Source: an uncultured Thomasclavelia sp. (GTDB taxonomy: Bacteria; Bacillota_I; Bacilli_A; Erysipelotrichales; Coprobacillaceae). Taken from it: 64,000 bases of DNA. Each line of letters begins with the position of its first letter. Position 1 is the first letter of the stretch. The stretch is taken from positions 1 through 64,000 of the forward strand of contig NZ_CALUXO010000018.1 of the NCBI RefSeq assembly GCF_944324745.1, in the 5' to 3' direction. The position numbers and the translations under genes were made by a program. Shown piece after piece: positions 8,875 to 18,034 of this stretch. The notes under the pieces were generated by a model. It was given only the letters and a program-made list of their open reading frames with translations. It had not been told where the DNA came from and ran no database searches.

Positions 8875-9201
8875 ATGATTTTTAATACCGGAGCAGCGTT
8901 GTTAGATACGATTGTATTATCGGTTGTTTCTAAAGAAGCTAAAGGGACTTATGGTTATAAAATAACTCAGGATGTTAGAACGGCATTGGATGTATCGGAA
9001 TCCACATTGTATCCGGTTTTGCGACGATTGTTGAAAGATGATTGTTTAAAAACATATGATCAAGAATATGGTGGACGTAATCGGCGCTATTATCAGATAA
9101 CACCCAAGGGAAAGGCACAGTTACAGTTATATATCAAAGAATGGTATGAATATACCAGAAAGATAAATATGATTATTGGGGGAAATAATGATGAATCGTA
9201 A
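8875..9201 (+). CDS. PadR-family transcriptional regulator
   Basis: A 108-residue winged-helix repressor. The typical PadR core is present: DTIVLSVVS, GTYGYKI, the recognition-helix stretch SESTLYPVLRRL, then wing residues GGRNRRYYQITPKG. It has only a short C-terminal dimerisation helix, as in the small PadR-s2 group (LmrR-like). First gene of a four-gene operon behind a strong promoter with a palindromic operator. Its end overlaps the next gene. PadR regulators of this type commonly control envelope-stress modules with the DUF1700 and PspC proteins found here. Confidence 0.9.
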   Translation: MIFNTGAALLDTIVLSVVSKEAKGTYGYKITQDVRTALDVSESTLYPVLRRLLKDDCLKTYDQEYGGRNRRYYQITPKGKAQLQLYIKEWYEYTRKINMIIGGNNDES

Positions 9202-9916
9202 AGAGTTTTTAGATAGATTAGCATTTTTGCTTCAAGATATTGATGAAGAAGAAAGAAAGTCAGCGTTAGAATATTATGAAGCCTATTTTGATGATGCTGG
9301 AAAAGATAATGAGCAACAAGTTATTAGTGAATTAGGTTCACCTGAACAGGTGGCTGCGATAATTAAAGCTGGATTGGATGAAAGTTTTGATCAAAATATT
9401 GAATATAGTGAAACTGGAATGAAAAATTCTCGTTATAAACAAAATGATACTATAATTGAAGCTGAAATTATAGATGAAAGAAAGCAAGATAAAAATAGTC
9501 ATTTTAAAGGTAATCCTGATCGAAATCGTATTTTATTGATCTTTATCGTTATTGCTGCTATTTGTTTGTTTGCAGGGATAGGAACTGGAATTATTCCAGT
9601 ATTAGTGGGAATCTTCATTGCTGTTATCTTTTTTGGAATCGGAATTTTTATTGGTGGATTTGCCTGTTTAATTGGAGCTGTAGCCTGTATAATTAAAGGA
9701 ATATTAGTAATTGGTGGTTTCACGGGCGCTGGTTTAATTACGATTGCTGCCGGTATAGGTTTGATAGCTTTAGCTTTATTGTTTTTTATGCTTGATGTTT
9801 TAATTATTAAATTGTTTCCATCACTCATTAGATTTGTCGTCAGATTAATCAGAGATATTATTAATTATATTTTACGACTATTAGATCGAGGAGGAAAAAC
9901 AGAATGCGAAAAATAG
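9191..9916 (+). CDS. DUF1700 / HAAS-domain membrane protein
   Basis: About 241 residues. The N-terminal 75 residues form a HAAS signalling helical domain (RKEFLDRLAFLL, EERKSALEYYEAYF, ELGSPEQVA). A charged linker follows, then about 110 residues of Gly/Ile-rich transmembrane segments. These proteins accompany PadR regulators and are thought to relay membrane state. ATG 9191 has the best spacing to the GGGGGA site; ATG 9188 is possible. It overlaps padR by 11 bases and the next gene by 13, so the operon is translationally coupled. Confidence 0.88.
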   Translation: MNRKEFLDRLAFLLQDIDEEERKSALEYYEAYFDDAGKDNEQQVISELGSPEQVAAIIKAGLDESFDQNIEYSETGMKNSRYKQNDTIIEAEIIDERKQDKNSHFKGNPDRNRILLIFIVIAAICLFAGIGTGIIPVLVGIFIAVIFFGIGIFIGGFACLIGAVACIIKGILVIGGFTGAGLITIAAGIGLIALALLFFMLDVLIIKLFPSLIRFVVRLIRDIINYILRLLDRGGKTECEK

Positions 9917-10692
9917 GATATGCGATTTTAGTTATATCAATAATTGCGCTAATTTTTCTTGTTTCAGGGGCAATGTTAGGTGGTTTTAGTGAATTAGAAA
10001 CGTTATATCACAATGGCGATTATAATATTAATTTACCATTTTATCAAACTAAGAATGTTGTTCAAGAATTTAGAGATGTGAGTAATCTAGAAATTAATTG
10101 TGAGATAGGAACTGCAAATATTAAAAGTTATGGTGGTTCATCAATAAAAGTTGAAGGTAGAAATGTTAGTAGAAAGATCAAGATTGAAAAAGAACATGAA
10201 ACGCTAGTTATAAAAGACGGTAGTCAGTTTGGTCGTATATTCAACTATAACGATAATGATACTGGAATAACGATTTATGTGCCTAATGATTATCAATTTG
10301 ACCAGGTAAATCTAGAAGTGGATGCTGGAAAAATGACTATTGATCAGCTTAACTGTCAAGAGTTGGAAATAAATGTTGATTTAGGTGATTTTTATGGTAA
10401 TCAAATAGTAGCTACACAGGCTAAAATTGAAGTTGATGCTGGTGATATTACTATTGATTATTTAGATAGTATGAATTGTGATTTTAATTGCGATTTAGGA
10501 AATATTACCGCCACGGTGGCTGGTAGTGAAGCTGATTATGATTACGAGGTTGATAGTGACTTAGGAGATGTTACTATTGGTAGCTATAATAGTGACAGTA
10601 TGGAAGATAAATATACTTTACAGCGTGGTGCCAATCGTAGATTAAAGGGTAGCTGTGATGCTGGCAATATTGAAATTTTCATGGAGGTATAA
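9904..10692 (+). CDS. DUF4097-family envelope protein
   Basis: A 262-residue protein with one N-terminal transmembrane or signal segment (about 5-27) and an extracytoplasmic beta-helical DUF4097 domain. That domain has repeated turns ending in Asp/Gly pairs (VDAGKMTIDQL, VDLGDFYGN, VDAGDITIDYL, DLGNITATV, DLGDVTIGSY). Known of the family: LiaG/YvlB-like proteins of cell-envelope stress operons; no enzyme activity is known. AGGAGG precedes ATG 9904. Its 3' end abuts the pspC-like gene, and the stop overlaps nothing. Confidence 0.88.
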   Translation: MRKIGYAILVISIIALIFLVSGAMLGGFSELETLYHNGDYNINLPFYQTKNVVQEFRDVSNLEINCEIGTANIKSYGGSSIKVEGRNVSRKIKIEKEHETLVIKDGSQFGRIFNYNDNDTGITIYVPNDYQFDQVNLEVDAGKMTIDQLNCQELEINVDLGDFYGNQIVATQAKIEVDAGDITIDYLDSMNCDFNCDLGNITATVAGSEADYDYEVDSDLGDVTIGSYNSDSMEDKYTLQRGANRRLKGSCDAGNIEIFMEV

Positions 10693-10694
10693 AG

Positions 10695-10874
10695 ATGAAA
10701 CGTTTATATCGATCAAATCAAGATCGGATGCTTTGTGGGGTTTGTGGTGGTTTGGCAGAATACTTTGATGTTGATCCAACATTAATTCGTTTAGCATGGG
10801 TTTTATTTGTTGCTGTTGGTGGTAGTGGTATATTAGCTTATTTTGTTGCTGCCATCATTATTCCAAGTCGATAG
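10695..10874 (+). CDS. small PspC-domain membrane protein
   Basis: A 59-residue protein. The N-terminus has the PspC pattern: KRLYRSNQDRMLCGVCGGLAEYF without insertions, then DVDPTLIRLAWVLF and one transmembrane hairpin ending in IIIPSR. Known of the family: PspC proteins sit in the membrane and take part in phage-shock or envelope-stress responses. GGAGGT precedes ATG 10695, two bases after the upstream stop. It is the last gene of the padR operon and is followed by a bidirectional terminator. Confidence 0.9.
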   Translation: MKRLYRSNQDRMLCGVCGGLAEYFDVDPTLIRLAWVLFVAVGGSGILAYFVAAIIIPSR

Positions 10875-10878
10875 TAAA

Positions 10879-10908
10879 ATAGTGTCATTTTACATGACAC
10901 TATTTTTG
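10879..10908. terminator. bidirectional terminator
   Basis: ATAGTGTCAT (10879-10888) pairs with ATGACACTAT (10894-10903), followed by TTTT. The stop codon of the convergent GH32 gene lies inside the 3' arm. Confidence 0.85.
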
Positions 10909-12198
10909 ATAGATTTGATAAGCTACATTGCTGGTAATTTCATCACCAATATTATAAACAATATTAGAAATGACATATTGACCATCATTGATGAAAATTT
11001 CAATAATATGCTGGTCATAAAAAATATTTAACTGACACTGATCAAGTTTTGGTGAAACCAGGTTGGTTTGTCCACCTTTATTAGTATAAACGAGCTGACG
11101 ATCAATTTTTAAAGTACCATCAAAACTGATTGAATAACCACCAATATTTAAATAATCACCTTTATTTAAATTAGTTGTTATTTTGCATGGTTGGTTAAAA
11201 TCAAAAGCGTTAACTTTTTTATTAAATAGTTGATCAACATTAGGATGAATATTAGTGTAAATATGATTATCATGGTAAGTAATTACTCGTGGATAAGTTA
11301 TTAATCCAATCCAATCGTCTTCATCAGCTTTAGGCATCCGCATCCAACCAACATAAATGCGATTGCCATCTTTATCAATAGTAGTTTGTGGTGCATATAA
11401 ATCAAGACCGTAATCTAAATAATTTAAATCACCAGTAATTTTTAAAGAGCAGTCATCATGATCAAAATCAATCGTGGTTATTCGTCCATGTGAAGGATAG
11501 CCAGTTGAATTAGTTCTTTCTGGTGACATGATCAATAAATATTGTCCATCAACTTCGAACACATCAGGGCATTCCCACATATCACCAATTTTGATCCCAC
11601 GATAATTATTTACATATTCCCATTTTTTAGCATCGTCAGAACGATAAAATAATAATTGTCCATTATAATTGTTATCATCATCTAAATACTTGCTGGCAAC
11701 AACTAAATAATATTTATCTTGATATTTCCAGACTTTAGGATCACGAGTGTGGGTTGGATGACCAATCTGTCCTTCTTTAAATTCTGGAATTATTAATGAC
11801 TTAGCGTTGAGATTGTCAAAAGCAAAACCATCCTCACTAATTAATAGAGCCTGACTGGCAATGAATTCATCGCCACTAAAAGTTACATTAATATTTTCAG
11901 GATTAACTTTGGTATATTTTACTCCAGTATAATAGATATACATTTTATCATCAATTTCGATACTAGAACCAGAAAAACAACCATTTTGATCATATAATTT
12001 GCTTGGATATAAGGCTATTCCTAAATCCTGCCAATGAATAAGATCTTTGCTAATGCTATGGCCCCAATGCATAGTTCCCCATCTATTTTCATATGGATAG
12101 TATTGGTAGAATAGATGATAATTTCCCTGATAGTAAATAAAACCGACTGGATCATTGATCCAATGTTTAGGTGCGGTTAAGTGATATTTTGGATGCAT
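10900..12198 (-). CDS. scrB: GH32 fructosidase (sucrose-6-phosphate hydrolase / beta-fructofuranosidase)
   Basis: A 432-residue glycoside hydrolase family 32 enzyme releasing fructose from sucrose(-6-phosphate) or fructooligosaccharides. All three active-site motifs are visible: WINDPVG with nucleophile D16, RDPKVW with transition-state Asp D153, and ECPDVF with acid/base E209. The five-blade propeller is complete. The C-terminal beta-sandwich is shorter than the roughly 480-residue norm. There is no signal peptide, so it is cytoplasmic. AGGAGG precedes the ATG. No PTS sucrose gene is adjacent, so the exact substrate is uncertain; the fructokinase at 6138 is a plausible partner. Confidence 0.92.
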   Translation of the reverse strand: MHPKYHLTAPKHWINDPVGFIYYQGNYHLFYQYYPYENRWGTMHWGHSISKDLIHWQDLGIALYPSKLYDQNGCFSGSSIEIDDKMYIYYTGVKYTKVNPENINVTFSGDEFIASQALLISEDGFAFDNLNAKSLIIPEFKEGQIGHPTHTRDPKVWKYQDKYYLVVASKYLDDDNNYNGQLLFYRSDDAKKWEYVNNYRGIKIGDMWECPDVFEVDGQYLLIMSPERTNSTGYPSHGRITTIDFDHDDCSLKITGDLNYLDYGLDLYAPQTTIDKDGNRIYVGWMRMPKADEDDWIGLITYPRVITYHDNHIYTNIHPNVDQLFNKKVNAFDFNQPCKITTNLNKGDYLNIGGYSISFDGTLKIDRQLVYTNKGGQTNLVSPKLDQCQLNIFYDQHIIEIFINDGQYVISNIVYNIGDEITSNVAYQIYQK

Positions 12199-12323
12199 TT
12201 AGTTTCCTCCTTGTTTATTCATTTCCTTTATTATAGCATCTTTTCATATGATAATTAAGCTGAAAACACAATATGTGCTAATACATTTTATCTGCTTATT
12301 TTTATCATGATAATAATTTTTGG

Positions 12324-12352
12324 TTGATTATTATTTTTAAATATGATATTAT
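12324..12352 (+). promoter_or_regulatory. promoter of the first opp operon
   Basis: TTGATT (12324-12329) and TATTAT (12347-12352) with a 17-base spacer and an extended TG two bases before the -10. A leader inverted repeat AATTGTAT/ATACAATT (12368-12375 with 12390-12397) lies between it and the gene. Confidence 0.7.
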
Positions 12353-12418
12353 GGGTTTGTAAACAAAAATTGTATACATGTATTTGATGATACAATTAAT
12401 AAAAGAAGGGGGATTTAC

Positions 12419-14017
12419 ATGAAAAAACTATTAGCGGTTCTTGCTAGTTTAGCCATGATGGTTTCATTGACTGGCTGCGGTGGAGGAAGTGATGATAATG
12501 TTCTTTATTATGCTTTAGACACTGAAGCTAGTTCATTAGATTCTACAGTGGCAACAGATGGGGCTTCATTTACAGCTATTGCTCAATTCGTTGAAGGTTT
12601 AACAGCTCGTGGTGAAGATGGTGAAATTGCTTTAAACTTAGCTGAAGATGTTGATACTAGTGAAGACGGTCTTACTTGGACATTTAAAATTAGAGATGAT
12701 GCAAACTGGGAAAATGGTGATCCAGTAACTGCAAATGATTTTGTTTACGCTTGGACTAGACTTTTAAGAAATGGTGGCGAATATTCTTCAATGTTTGGAC
12801 CAGATGGTGCTAACATCGTAAATGCTACTGCCATTATGGAAGGTACTATGGAAGCTGACCAATTAGGTGTTGAAGCAACTGATGACAAAACTTTAGTTGT
12901 TCATTTAGTTACACCTTGTGCTTATTTCTTGGAATTAATGAACTTTGCAGTTTTCTATCCACAAAATCAAGCATTCGTTGAAAAAGTTGGTGAAGATAAC
13001 TATGCTACTTCTGCTGATAACTTATTATCTTGTGGACCATTTAAAGTAACAGATTATCAACAAGGTTCTCGTATTTCTTATGAAAAGAATGAAGAATACT
13101 TTAATGCTGATGCTGTACAATTAGATGGTATTGAAATTTATCAATCAGTTACTTCTGATACCGGAACAATGGGATTTGAAAACGGTGATTATGATTTCGT
13201 ACCAATCAGTTTTGAAATGGTAGATCAATATGCTGATAATGATGCATTCTATACTTATCAACAAGGTTATATGCATTTCATTATGTTCAATTTCCAAAAT
13301 CAATATTTACAAAATATTAACTTACGTCGTGCTATTAACTTAGCTATCGATCGTGCAGATTTTGCTGATAATGTCTTAAAAGATGGATCAGTAGCTGCTG
13401 AAGGTTTTGTACCTAGTGGTTTATCAGAAAGCTCTCAAGGAACTGATTTCCGTGATGATGCTGGAAGTTATTTAAGCTATGATTTAACTCAGGCACAACA
13501 ATATTTAGATACAGCTTTACAAGAATTAGGAGTTTCAGAAATTACATTAGAATTATTATATGGTAATAACGAAGCACCAAATGATACTGCTGCAGAATAT
13601 TTAGAAAGTGCTTTATCTAAATTAAATGGATTAAATATTGAAATGAAAGTAGAAACAAAAACTGCTAGATTAGATGACATGACAAATGGAAACTTTGATA
13701 TGGCAGTAACTCGTTGGGGACCTGACTTTGCCGATCCAACAACTTATTTAACATTATACAATACTACAAATAGTAACAATGATGGTAAATATTCTAACGC
13801 TGATTACGATGCAATCTTAGCTCAAATCACTAATGAAACTGATGTTGATGCACGTTGGCAATTAATGATTCAAGCTGAAAAAATGTTAATGGATGAATAT
13901 GCAATGGTACCTATTTTTGAAAAAGGTGGTACAGCATTATGGAATCCTGATTATGAAGGTTTAGTAATTAGAGTAACTGGACCAAACGTATTGAAATATG
14001 TTCATCGTGTTGAATAG
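12419..14017 (+). CDS. oppA: oligopeptide ABC transporter substrate-binding lipoprotein (system 1)
   Basis: A 532-residue SBP family 5 protein. A lipoprotein signal peptide ends in the lipobox SLTGC, so the mature protein is anchored on the outer face by Cys20. Family motifs include NLAEDVDTSEDGLTWTF, NDFVYAWTRL and the late RWGPDFADPTTYL region. It captures peptides for the permease and ATPase genes that follow. It is separated from oppB by a strong hairpin (14047-14078), a usual way to make more binding protein than membrane parts. GGGGG precedes the ATG. Confidence 0.95.
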   Translation: MKKLLAVLASLAMMVSLTGCGGGSDDNVLYYALDTEASSLDSTVATDGASFTAIAQFVEGLTARGEDGEIALNLAEDVDTSEDGLTWTFKIRDDANWENGDPVTANDFVYAWTRLLRNGGEYSSMFGPDGANIVNATAIMEGTMEADQLGVEATDDKTLVVHLVTPCAYFLELMNFAVFYPQNQAFVEKVGEDNYATSADNLLSCGPFKVTDYQQGSRISYEKNEEYFNADAVQLDGIEIYQSVTSDTGTMGFENGDYDFVPISFEMVDQYADNDAFYTYQQGYMHFIMFNFQNQYLQNINLRRAINLAIDRADFADNVLKDGSVAAEGFVPSGLSESSQGTDFRDDAGSYLSYDLTQAQQYLDTALQELGVSEITLELLYGNNEAPNDTAAEYLESALSKLNGLNIEMKVETKTARLDDMTNGNFDMAVTRWGPDFADPTTYLTLYNTTNSNNDGKYSNADYDAILAQITNETDVDARWQLMIQAEKMLMDEYAMVPIFEKGGTALWNPDYEGLVIRVTGPNVLKYVHRVE

Positions 14018-14046
14018 TAGATAAAACAAAATAAAAAAAGTAGGTA

Positions 14047-14083
14047 GAAACACATTATATTTATCTATAATGTGTTTCTTTAT
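14047..14083 (+). terminator. attenuating hairpin between oppA and oppB
   Basis: GAAACACATTATA (14047-14059) pairs perfectly with TATAATGTGTTTC (14066-14078), followed by a short T-rich tail. It is probably a partial terminator or mRNA-stabilising hairpin, since the downstream genes have no obvious promoter of their own. Confidence 0.75.
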
Positions 14084-14100
14084 TAAAGGAGGAAAAAGAT

Positions 14101-15042
14101 ATGGATAAGGCAATGGTTAAATATATAACTAAACGACTAGCCATTTCTCTTGTTACTCTATTTGTAATTATTGTAGTATTATTCGTAATGATCAGATCAT
14201 TACCAGGAACTCCTTTTAACTCTGAAAGGATGACCGATGCACAACTGGCAGCAGCTAATGCCAAGTATGGTTTTGATCAACCTTTATTAGTACAATTTGT
14301 TATGTATTTAAAAGATATGATTACGGGTGATTTTGGTATCTCATTTACCTTATATAAAAATGTATCTGTAGCTTCATTAGTGGGAAATGCAGCAAAGATT
14401 TCATTTATGTATGGTATCGCAGCGACTATTTTTGGTACTTTAGTTGGAATGCTTTTAGGTGTTATTGCAGCACTTAAGAAAAATACTATCTGGGATACTT
14501 TAACAACAACAATTTCAGTTTTAGGGGTATCAATACCATCATTTGTTTTTGCTTTATTGATGGTTATGTTTTTTGCTTATGAATTGAAAATATTGCCATT
14601 GCAATATAGTAACCGAAATCCGATTTTTAGTTCAATCTTGCCAGTGCTGGCGCTTTCGATGAGCGTTATTGCTAACGTGGCTCGTTTTACCAGAACTGAG
14701 ATGATTTCCGTATTAAATAGTGATTATATTACATTGGCTAAAGCTAAAGGGCTAGATGGTAGAACATTGATTTTAAAACATGCTTTAAGAAATGGTTTAA
14801 TTCCAGTTATTACTATTTTAGGACCTATTTTGGTTAACTTGATGACTGGTACTATGGTTGTTGAACAAATCTGTGGGGTACCTGGTCTAGGAAAATTATT
14901 GATTAATGGTATTTCAGCAAACGATTATGATATCGTTCTAGCATGTGCTTTCTTATATGCGGTTATGTATATTGTAATTGTTTTTGTAATTGATGTTTCT
15001 TATGGATTAATTGATCCAAGAATTCGTTTAGGAAAGGGGTAA
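14101..15042 (+). CDS. oppB: oligopeptide ABC transporter permease OppB (system 1)
   Basis: A 313-residue DppB/OppB-type permease. The first transmembrane helix is followed by RSLPGTPF, then a five- to six-helix BPD_transp_1 core with the EAA loop SDYITLAKAKGL that contacts the ATPases. The C-terminal signature GLIDPRIRLG is present. AGGAGG precedes ATG 14101. It forms the pore with OppC. Confidence 0.95.
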   Translation: MDKAMVKYITKRLAISLVTLFVIIVVLFVMIRSLPGTPFNSERMTDAQLAAANAKYGFDQPLLVQFVMYLKDMITGDFGISFTLYKNVSVASLVGNAAKISFMYGIAATIFGTLVGMLLGVIAALKKNTIWDTLTTTISVLGVSIPSFVFALLMVMFFAYELKILPLQYSNRNPIFSSILPVLALSMSVIANVARFTRTEMISVLNSDYITLAKAKGLDGRTLILKHALRNGLIPVITILGPILVNLMTGTMVVEQICGVPGLGKLLINGISANDYDIVLACAFLYAVMYIVIVFVIDVSYGLIDPRIRLGKG

Positions 15043-15045
15043 ACA

Positions 15046-15978
15046 ATGATGGATGAAAAATTTGAATTTTTGCCTGATGATTTTGATTTCGTCAGTGAGG
15101 GGCAAGTAGAAATCAAAGATGTTGTTACACCAGCCAAACCTTTTTGGAAGGATTCAATTGGTCGTTTTATTAAAAATAAAGGATCAGTAATTGGTATTAT
15201 TTTTATTGCAGTTTATATTTTATTAGCAATCATCGTTCCGATGGTCAGTCAATGGAATTATGCTGAAATTAACACATCACTTGCCAATATTGAACCTAAT
15301 GCAACTCATTTTTTTGGAACTGATAACTTTGGTCGTGATTTATTTGTTAGATTATGGCGTGGAGCTAGAGTTTCGTTATTAATTGCTTTTTTAGCAGTAT
15401 TTATTGATGTTATTGTTGGAATGACTTATGGTTTAATTTCTGGATATTTTGGTGGTAAGGTCGATATGGTCTTACAAAGAATTCAGGAAGTCTTAAACTC
15501 AATTCCTACATTAGTAGTTTTAACTTTATTATTAACAGTTATGAAATCATCGCTAATTACTATTGTAATTGCTTTGTCATTTACAGAGTGGATTCCGATG
15601 TCAAGAATTACTAGGGCGCAAGTATTAAAAGTAAAAGAAGATGAATTTGTTTTAGCTTCAAGAACATTAGGAGCTTCCAACTTCTTTATCATTTTTAAAG
15701 AAATTTTGCCAAATATTATTAATCAGTTAATTATCATGTGTATGATGACTGTACCTAATGCCATCTTCTATGAAGCATATTTATCATTTGTCGGATTAGG
15801 TTTACCAGTACCAGAAGCATCTTTAGGTACATTGGTTAATGATGGATTCTCATTTTTCTTGATTTATCCATATCAGATGCTAATTCCAGCCATTGCTTTG
15901 GCAATTTTGATGTTATGTTTCAATTTAGTAGCTGATGGTCTTCGTGATGCGTTAGATCCAACCATGAAGGAGATGTAA
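15046..15978 (+). CDS. oppC: oligopeptide ABC transporter permease OppC (system 1)
   Basis: A 310-residue permease. An N-terminal cytoplasmic extension is followed by the OppC_N helix (about 45-65), the GTDNFGRDLFVRLWRGA motif, and the BPD_transp_1 domain with EAA loop EDEFVLASRTLGASN. It ends in ADGLRDALDP. It begins three bases after the oppB stop, with GGGG upstream; ATG 15046 or 15049 could serve. Confidence 0.95.
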   Translation: MMDEKFEFLPDDFDFVSEGQVEIKDVVTPAKPFWKDSIGRFIKNKGSVIGIIFIAVYILLAIIVPMVSQWNYAEINTSLANIEPNATHFFGTDNFGRDLFVRLWRGARVSLLIAFLAVFIDVIVGMTYGLISGYFGGKVDMVLQRIQEVLNSIPTLVVLTLLLTVMKSSLITIVIALSFTEWIPMSRITRAQVLKVKEDEFVLASRTLGASNFFIIFKEILPNIINQLIIMCMMTVPNAIFYEAYLSFVGLGLPVPEASLGTLVNDGFSFFLIYPYQMLIPAIALAILMLCFNLVADGLRDALDPTMKEM

Positions 15979-15980
15979 TT

Positions 15981-17066
15981 ATGGAAGAAAAAAGAGAAAA
16001 GATTTTAGAAGTTAGAGATTTACACATTTCTTTTAAAACCGACTCTGGTAAAGTTAGTGCCATTCGTGGTGTAGATCTTGATTTATATAAAGGTGAAACA
16101 ATTGCAATCGTTGGTGAATCAGGTTCTGGAAAAAGTGTTACTACTAAAGCAATTTTAGGAATTATGGCCAGCAATGGAACAATTGACAGTGGTTATATCA
16201 ACTATGTCTGGTATGATGAATATACTGGTGAACGGCAAGAACGAGATATCGTACAAATGAGCGAACATGAAATGCAAAAAGAAATTCGTGGTCGTAAAAT
16301 TGCCATGGTATTCCAAGATCCAATGACATCGTTAAATCCAACGATGACCATCGGTAAACAAATTATGGAACCAATGATCTATCACTATAAAACACCTAAA
16401 GAGGAAGCTTATAAAAAAGCAATTGAACTATTAGAATTAGTTGGAATTACTGATGCCGAAAAAAGAATGAAAAACTATCCTCATCAATTATCTGGAGGAA
16501 TGCGTCAAAGAGTTGTTATTGCTATCGCTTTATCATGTGACCCATATGTATTAATTTGCGATGAACCAACAACAGCATTAGATGTTACGATTCAAGCTAA
16601 AATTTTGGAATTAATTAAAGAAATTCAAGCTAAAAAAGATTTATCAGTAATTTATATTACTCATGACTTAGGTGTTGTTGCCAAAGTGGCAGATTTTGTC
16701 AATGTAATGTATGCTGGAAAGATTGTTGAAAAAGGAACAATTGATGAAATTTTCTATGATCCACGACATCCATATACTTGGGGATTACTTTCATCAATGC
16801 CAGATTTAGATACTGATGATGATGTTTTATATACTATTCCTGGAACACCACCTAACTTGACTAATGAGATAGTAGGTGATGCTTTTGCACCACGTAATCC
16901 ATATGCTTTGAAAATAGATTTACGTGTAGAACCACCAATGTTTGATGTGCCTGGTTCTTCAACTCATAAGGTTGCTAGCTGGTTAATGCATGAAAAGGCA
17001 CCAAAAGTAGAAATGCCAGAATCATTAAAAAATCGTCTAGAAAAAATGAAAAGTGAGGGACTGTAA
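15981..17066 (+). CDS. oppD: oligopeptide ABC transporter ATPase OppD, AmiE-like (system 1)
   Basis: A 361-residue ABC ATPase with Walker A GESGSGKS, Q-loop FQDPMTSLNP, signature LSGGMRQR, Walker B/D-loop VLICDEPTTALD and H-loop THD. The C-terminal extension reads GDAFAPRNPYA and later VASWL, where many OppD/DppD proteins have Cys (CxFAPRC, ACWL). All four cluster Cys are absent. As far as I recall, this matches the Ami/Opp systems of lactic acid bacteria, so it marks a subfamily, not decay. It begins two bases after oppC. Confidence 0.95.
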   Translation: MEEKREKILEVRDLHISFKTDSGKVSAIRGVDLDLYKGETIAIVGESGSGKSVTTKAILGIMASNGTIDSGYINYVWYDEYTGERQERDIVQMSEHEMQKEIRGRKIAMVFQDPMTSLNPTMTIGKQIMEPMIYHYKTPKEEAYKKAIELLELVGITDAEKRMKNYPHQLSGGMRQRVVIAIALSCDPYVLICDEPTTALDVTIQAKILELIKEIQAKKDLSVIYITHDLGVVAKVADFVNVMYAGKIVEKGTIDEIFYDPRHPYTWGLLSSMPDLDTDDDVLYTIPGTPPNLTNEIVGDAFAPRNPYALKIDLRVEPPMFDVPGSSTHKVASWLMHEKAPKVEMPESLKNRLEKMKSEGL

Positions 17067-17068
17067 AG

Positions 17069-18004
17069 ATGGAAACAAGAGAACCAGTATTAGAAGTTGA
17101 AAACTTAAAACAATTTTTTAGAATTAATCGTAAATTTACAGTCAAAGCCGTTAATGGAATTTCTTTTAAAATTTATCCAGGGGAAACTTATGGATTAGTT
17201 GGTGAATCTGGTTCTGGAAAATCAACTACTGGTCGTAGTATTATCCGTTTATATAAACCAACTGATGGTAAAATTACTTTTAAAGGTAAAGATATTTCTG
17301 GAAAAATGTCTAATAGTGACTTAAAACTATTAAGAACTAAGATGCAGATGATTTTTCAAGATCCGATGGCTTGTTTAAATCCCCGTAAAAAAGTTATGGA
17401 TATTATTGCTGAAGGATTAGATATTCATCATTTATATAAAAATAATAAGGAAAGAGAAGAAAAAGTTTATGAAATGCTAGAGCTAGTTGGTTTATCAAAA
17501 GAACATGCCAGCCGTTATCCTCATCAATTTTCTGGAGGACAACGTCAAAGAATCGGTATTGCTCGAGCATTGATCATGGAACCTGATTTAATTATTGCTG
17601 ACGAAGCAATTTCAGCATTGGATGTTTCAATCCAGGCGCAAGTAGTTAATCTGATGAAGAAAATTCAAAAGGATACTAATACAGCGATTTTGTTTATTGC
17701 CCATGATTTAAGTATGGTTAAATATATTTCTGATCATATTGGGGTTCTTCATTTAGGACATCTAGTTGAAACTGGAACAACTGAAGAAATATTTGAAAAT
17801 CCGATTCATCCTTATACTAAATCATTGTTAAGTGCAATTCCAGTTCCTAACCCAAGAGTTGAAAAGAATCGTACTTCTTTAACTTATGATTATGATTCTA
17901 ATGATATTGATTATGAAAAAGGAACGGAACATTTAGTTGATGGAACACATGTAGTTTTAGCTACTGATGAAGAATTTGCAAAATGGACGCAAAAACAGGT
18001 TTAG
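17069..18004 (+). CDS. oppF: oligopeptide ABC transporter ATPase OppF, AmiF-like (system 1)
   Basis: A 311-residue ABC ATPase partner of OppD, with GESGSGKS, FQDPMACLNPR, FSGGQRQR, LIIADEAISALD and the AHD switch. The Walker B run has Ala in place of the usual Pro (DEAISALD). The C-terminus (SLTYDYDSND, HVVLATDEEFAKW) lacks the Cys4 motif present in the second system's OppF. It is the last gene of the operon; its stop codon lies in the terminator stem. Confidence 0.95.
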   Translation: METREPVLEVENLKQFFRINRKFTVKAVNGISFKIYPGETYGLVGESGSGKSTTGRSIIRLYKPTDGKITFKGKDISGKMSNSDLKLLRTKMQMIFQDPMACLNPRKKVMDIIAEGLDIHHLYKNNKEREEKVYEMLELVGLSKEHASRYPHQFSGGQRQRIGIARALIMEPDLIIADEAISALDVSIQAQVVNLMKKIQKDTNTAILFIAHDLSMVKYISDHIGVLHLGHLVETGTTEEIFENPIHPYTKSLLSAIPVPNPRVEKNRTSLTYDYDSNDIDYEKGTEHLVDGTHVVLATDEEFAKWTQKQV

Positions 18005-18034
18005 AATAATTATTTCTAAACCTGTTTTTTTTTA
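17993..18034. terminator. bidirectional terminator after opp operon 1
   Basis: A 14-bp stem pairs 17993-18006 with 18014-18027, followed by a T run. A-rich DNA on the other side lets it serve the convergent lipid kinase gene too. Confidence 0.88.

Noticed and set aside
16800-17066. Loss of Cys cluster in OppD of system 1 as a sign of decay
   Set aside because: As recalled, the same Cys-free ending (GDAFAPR...) is normal in AmiE/OppD of lactic acid bacteria.
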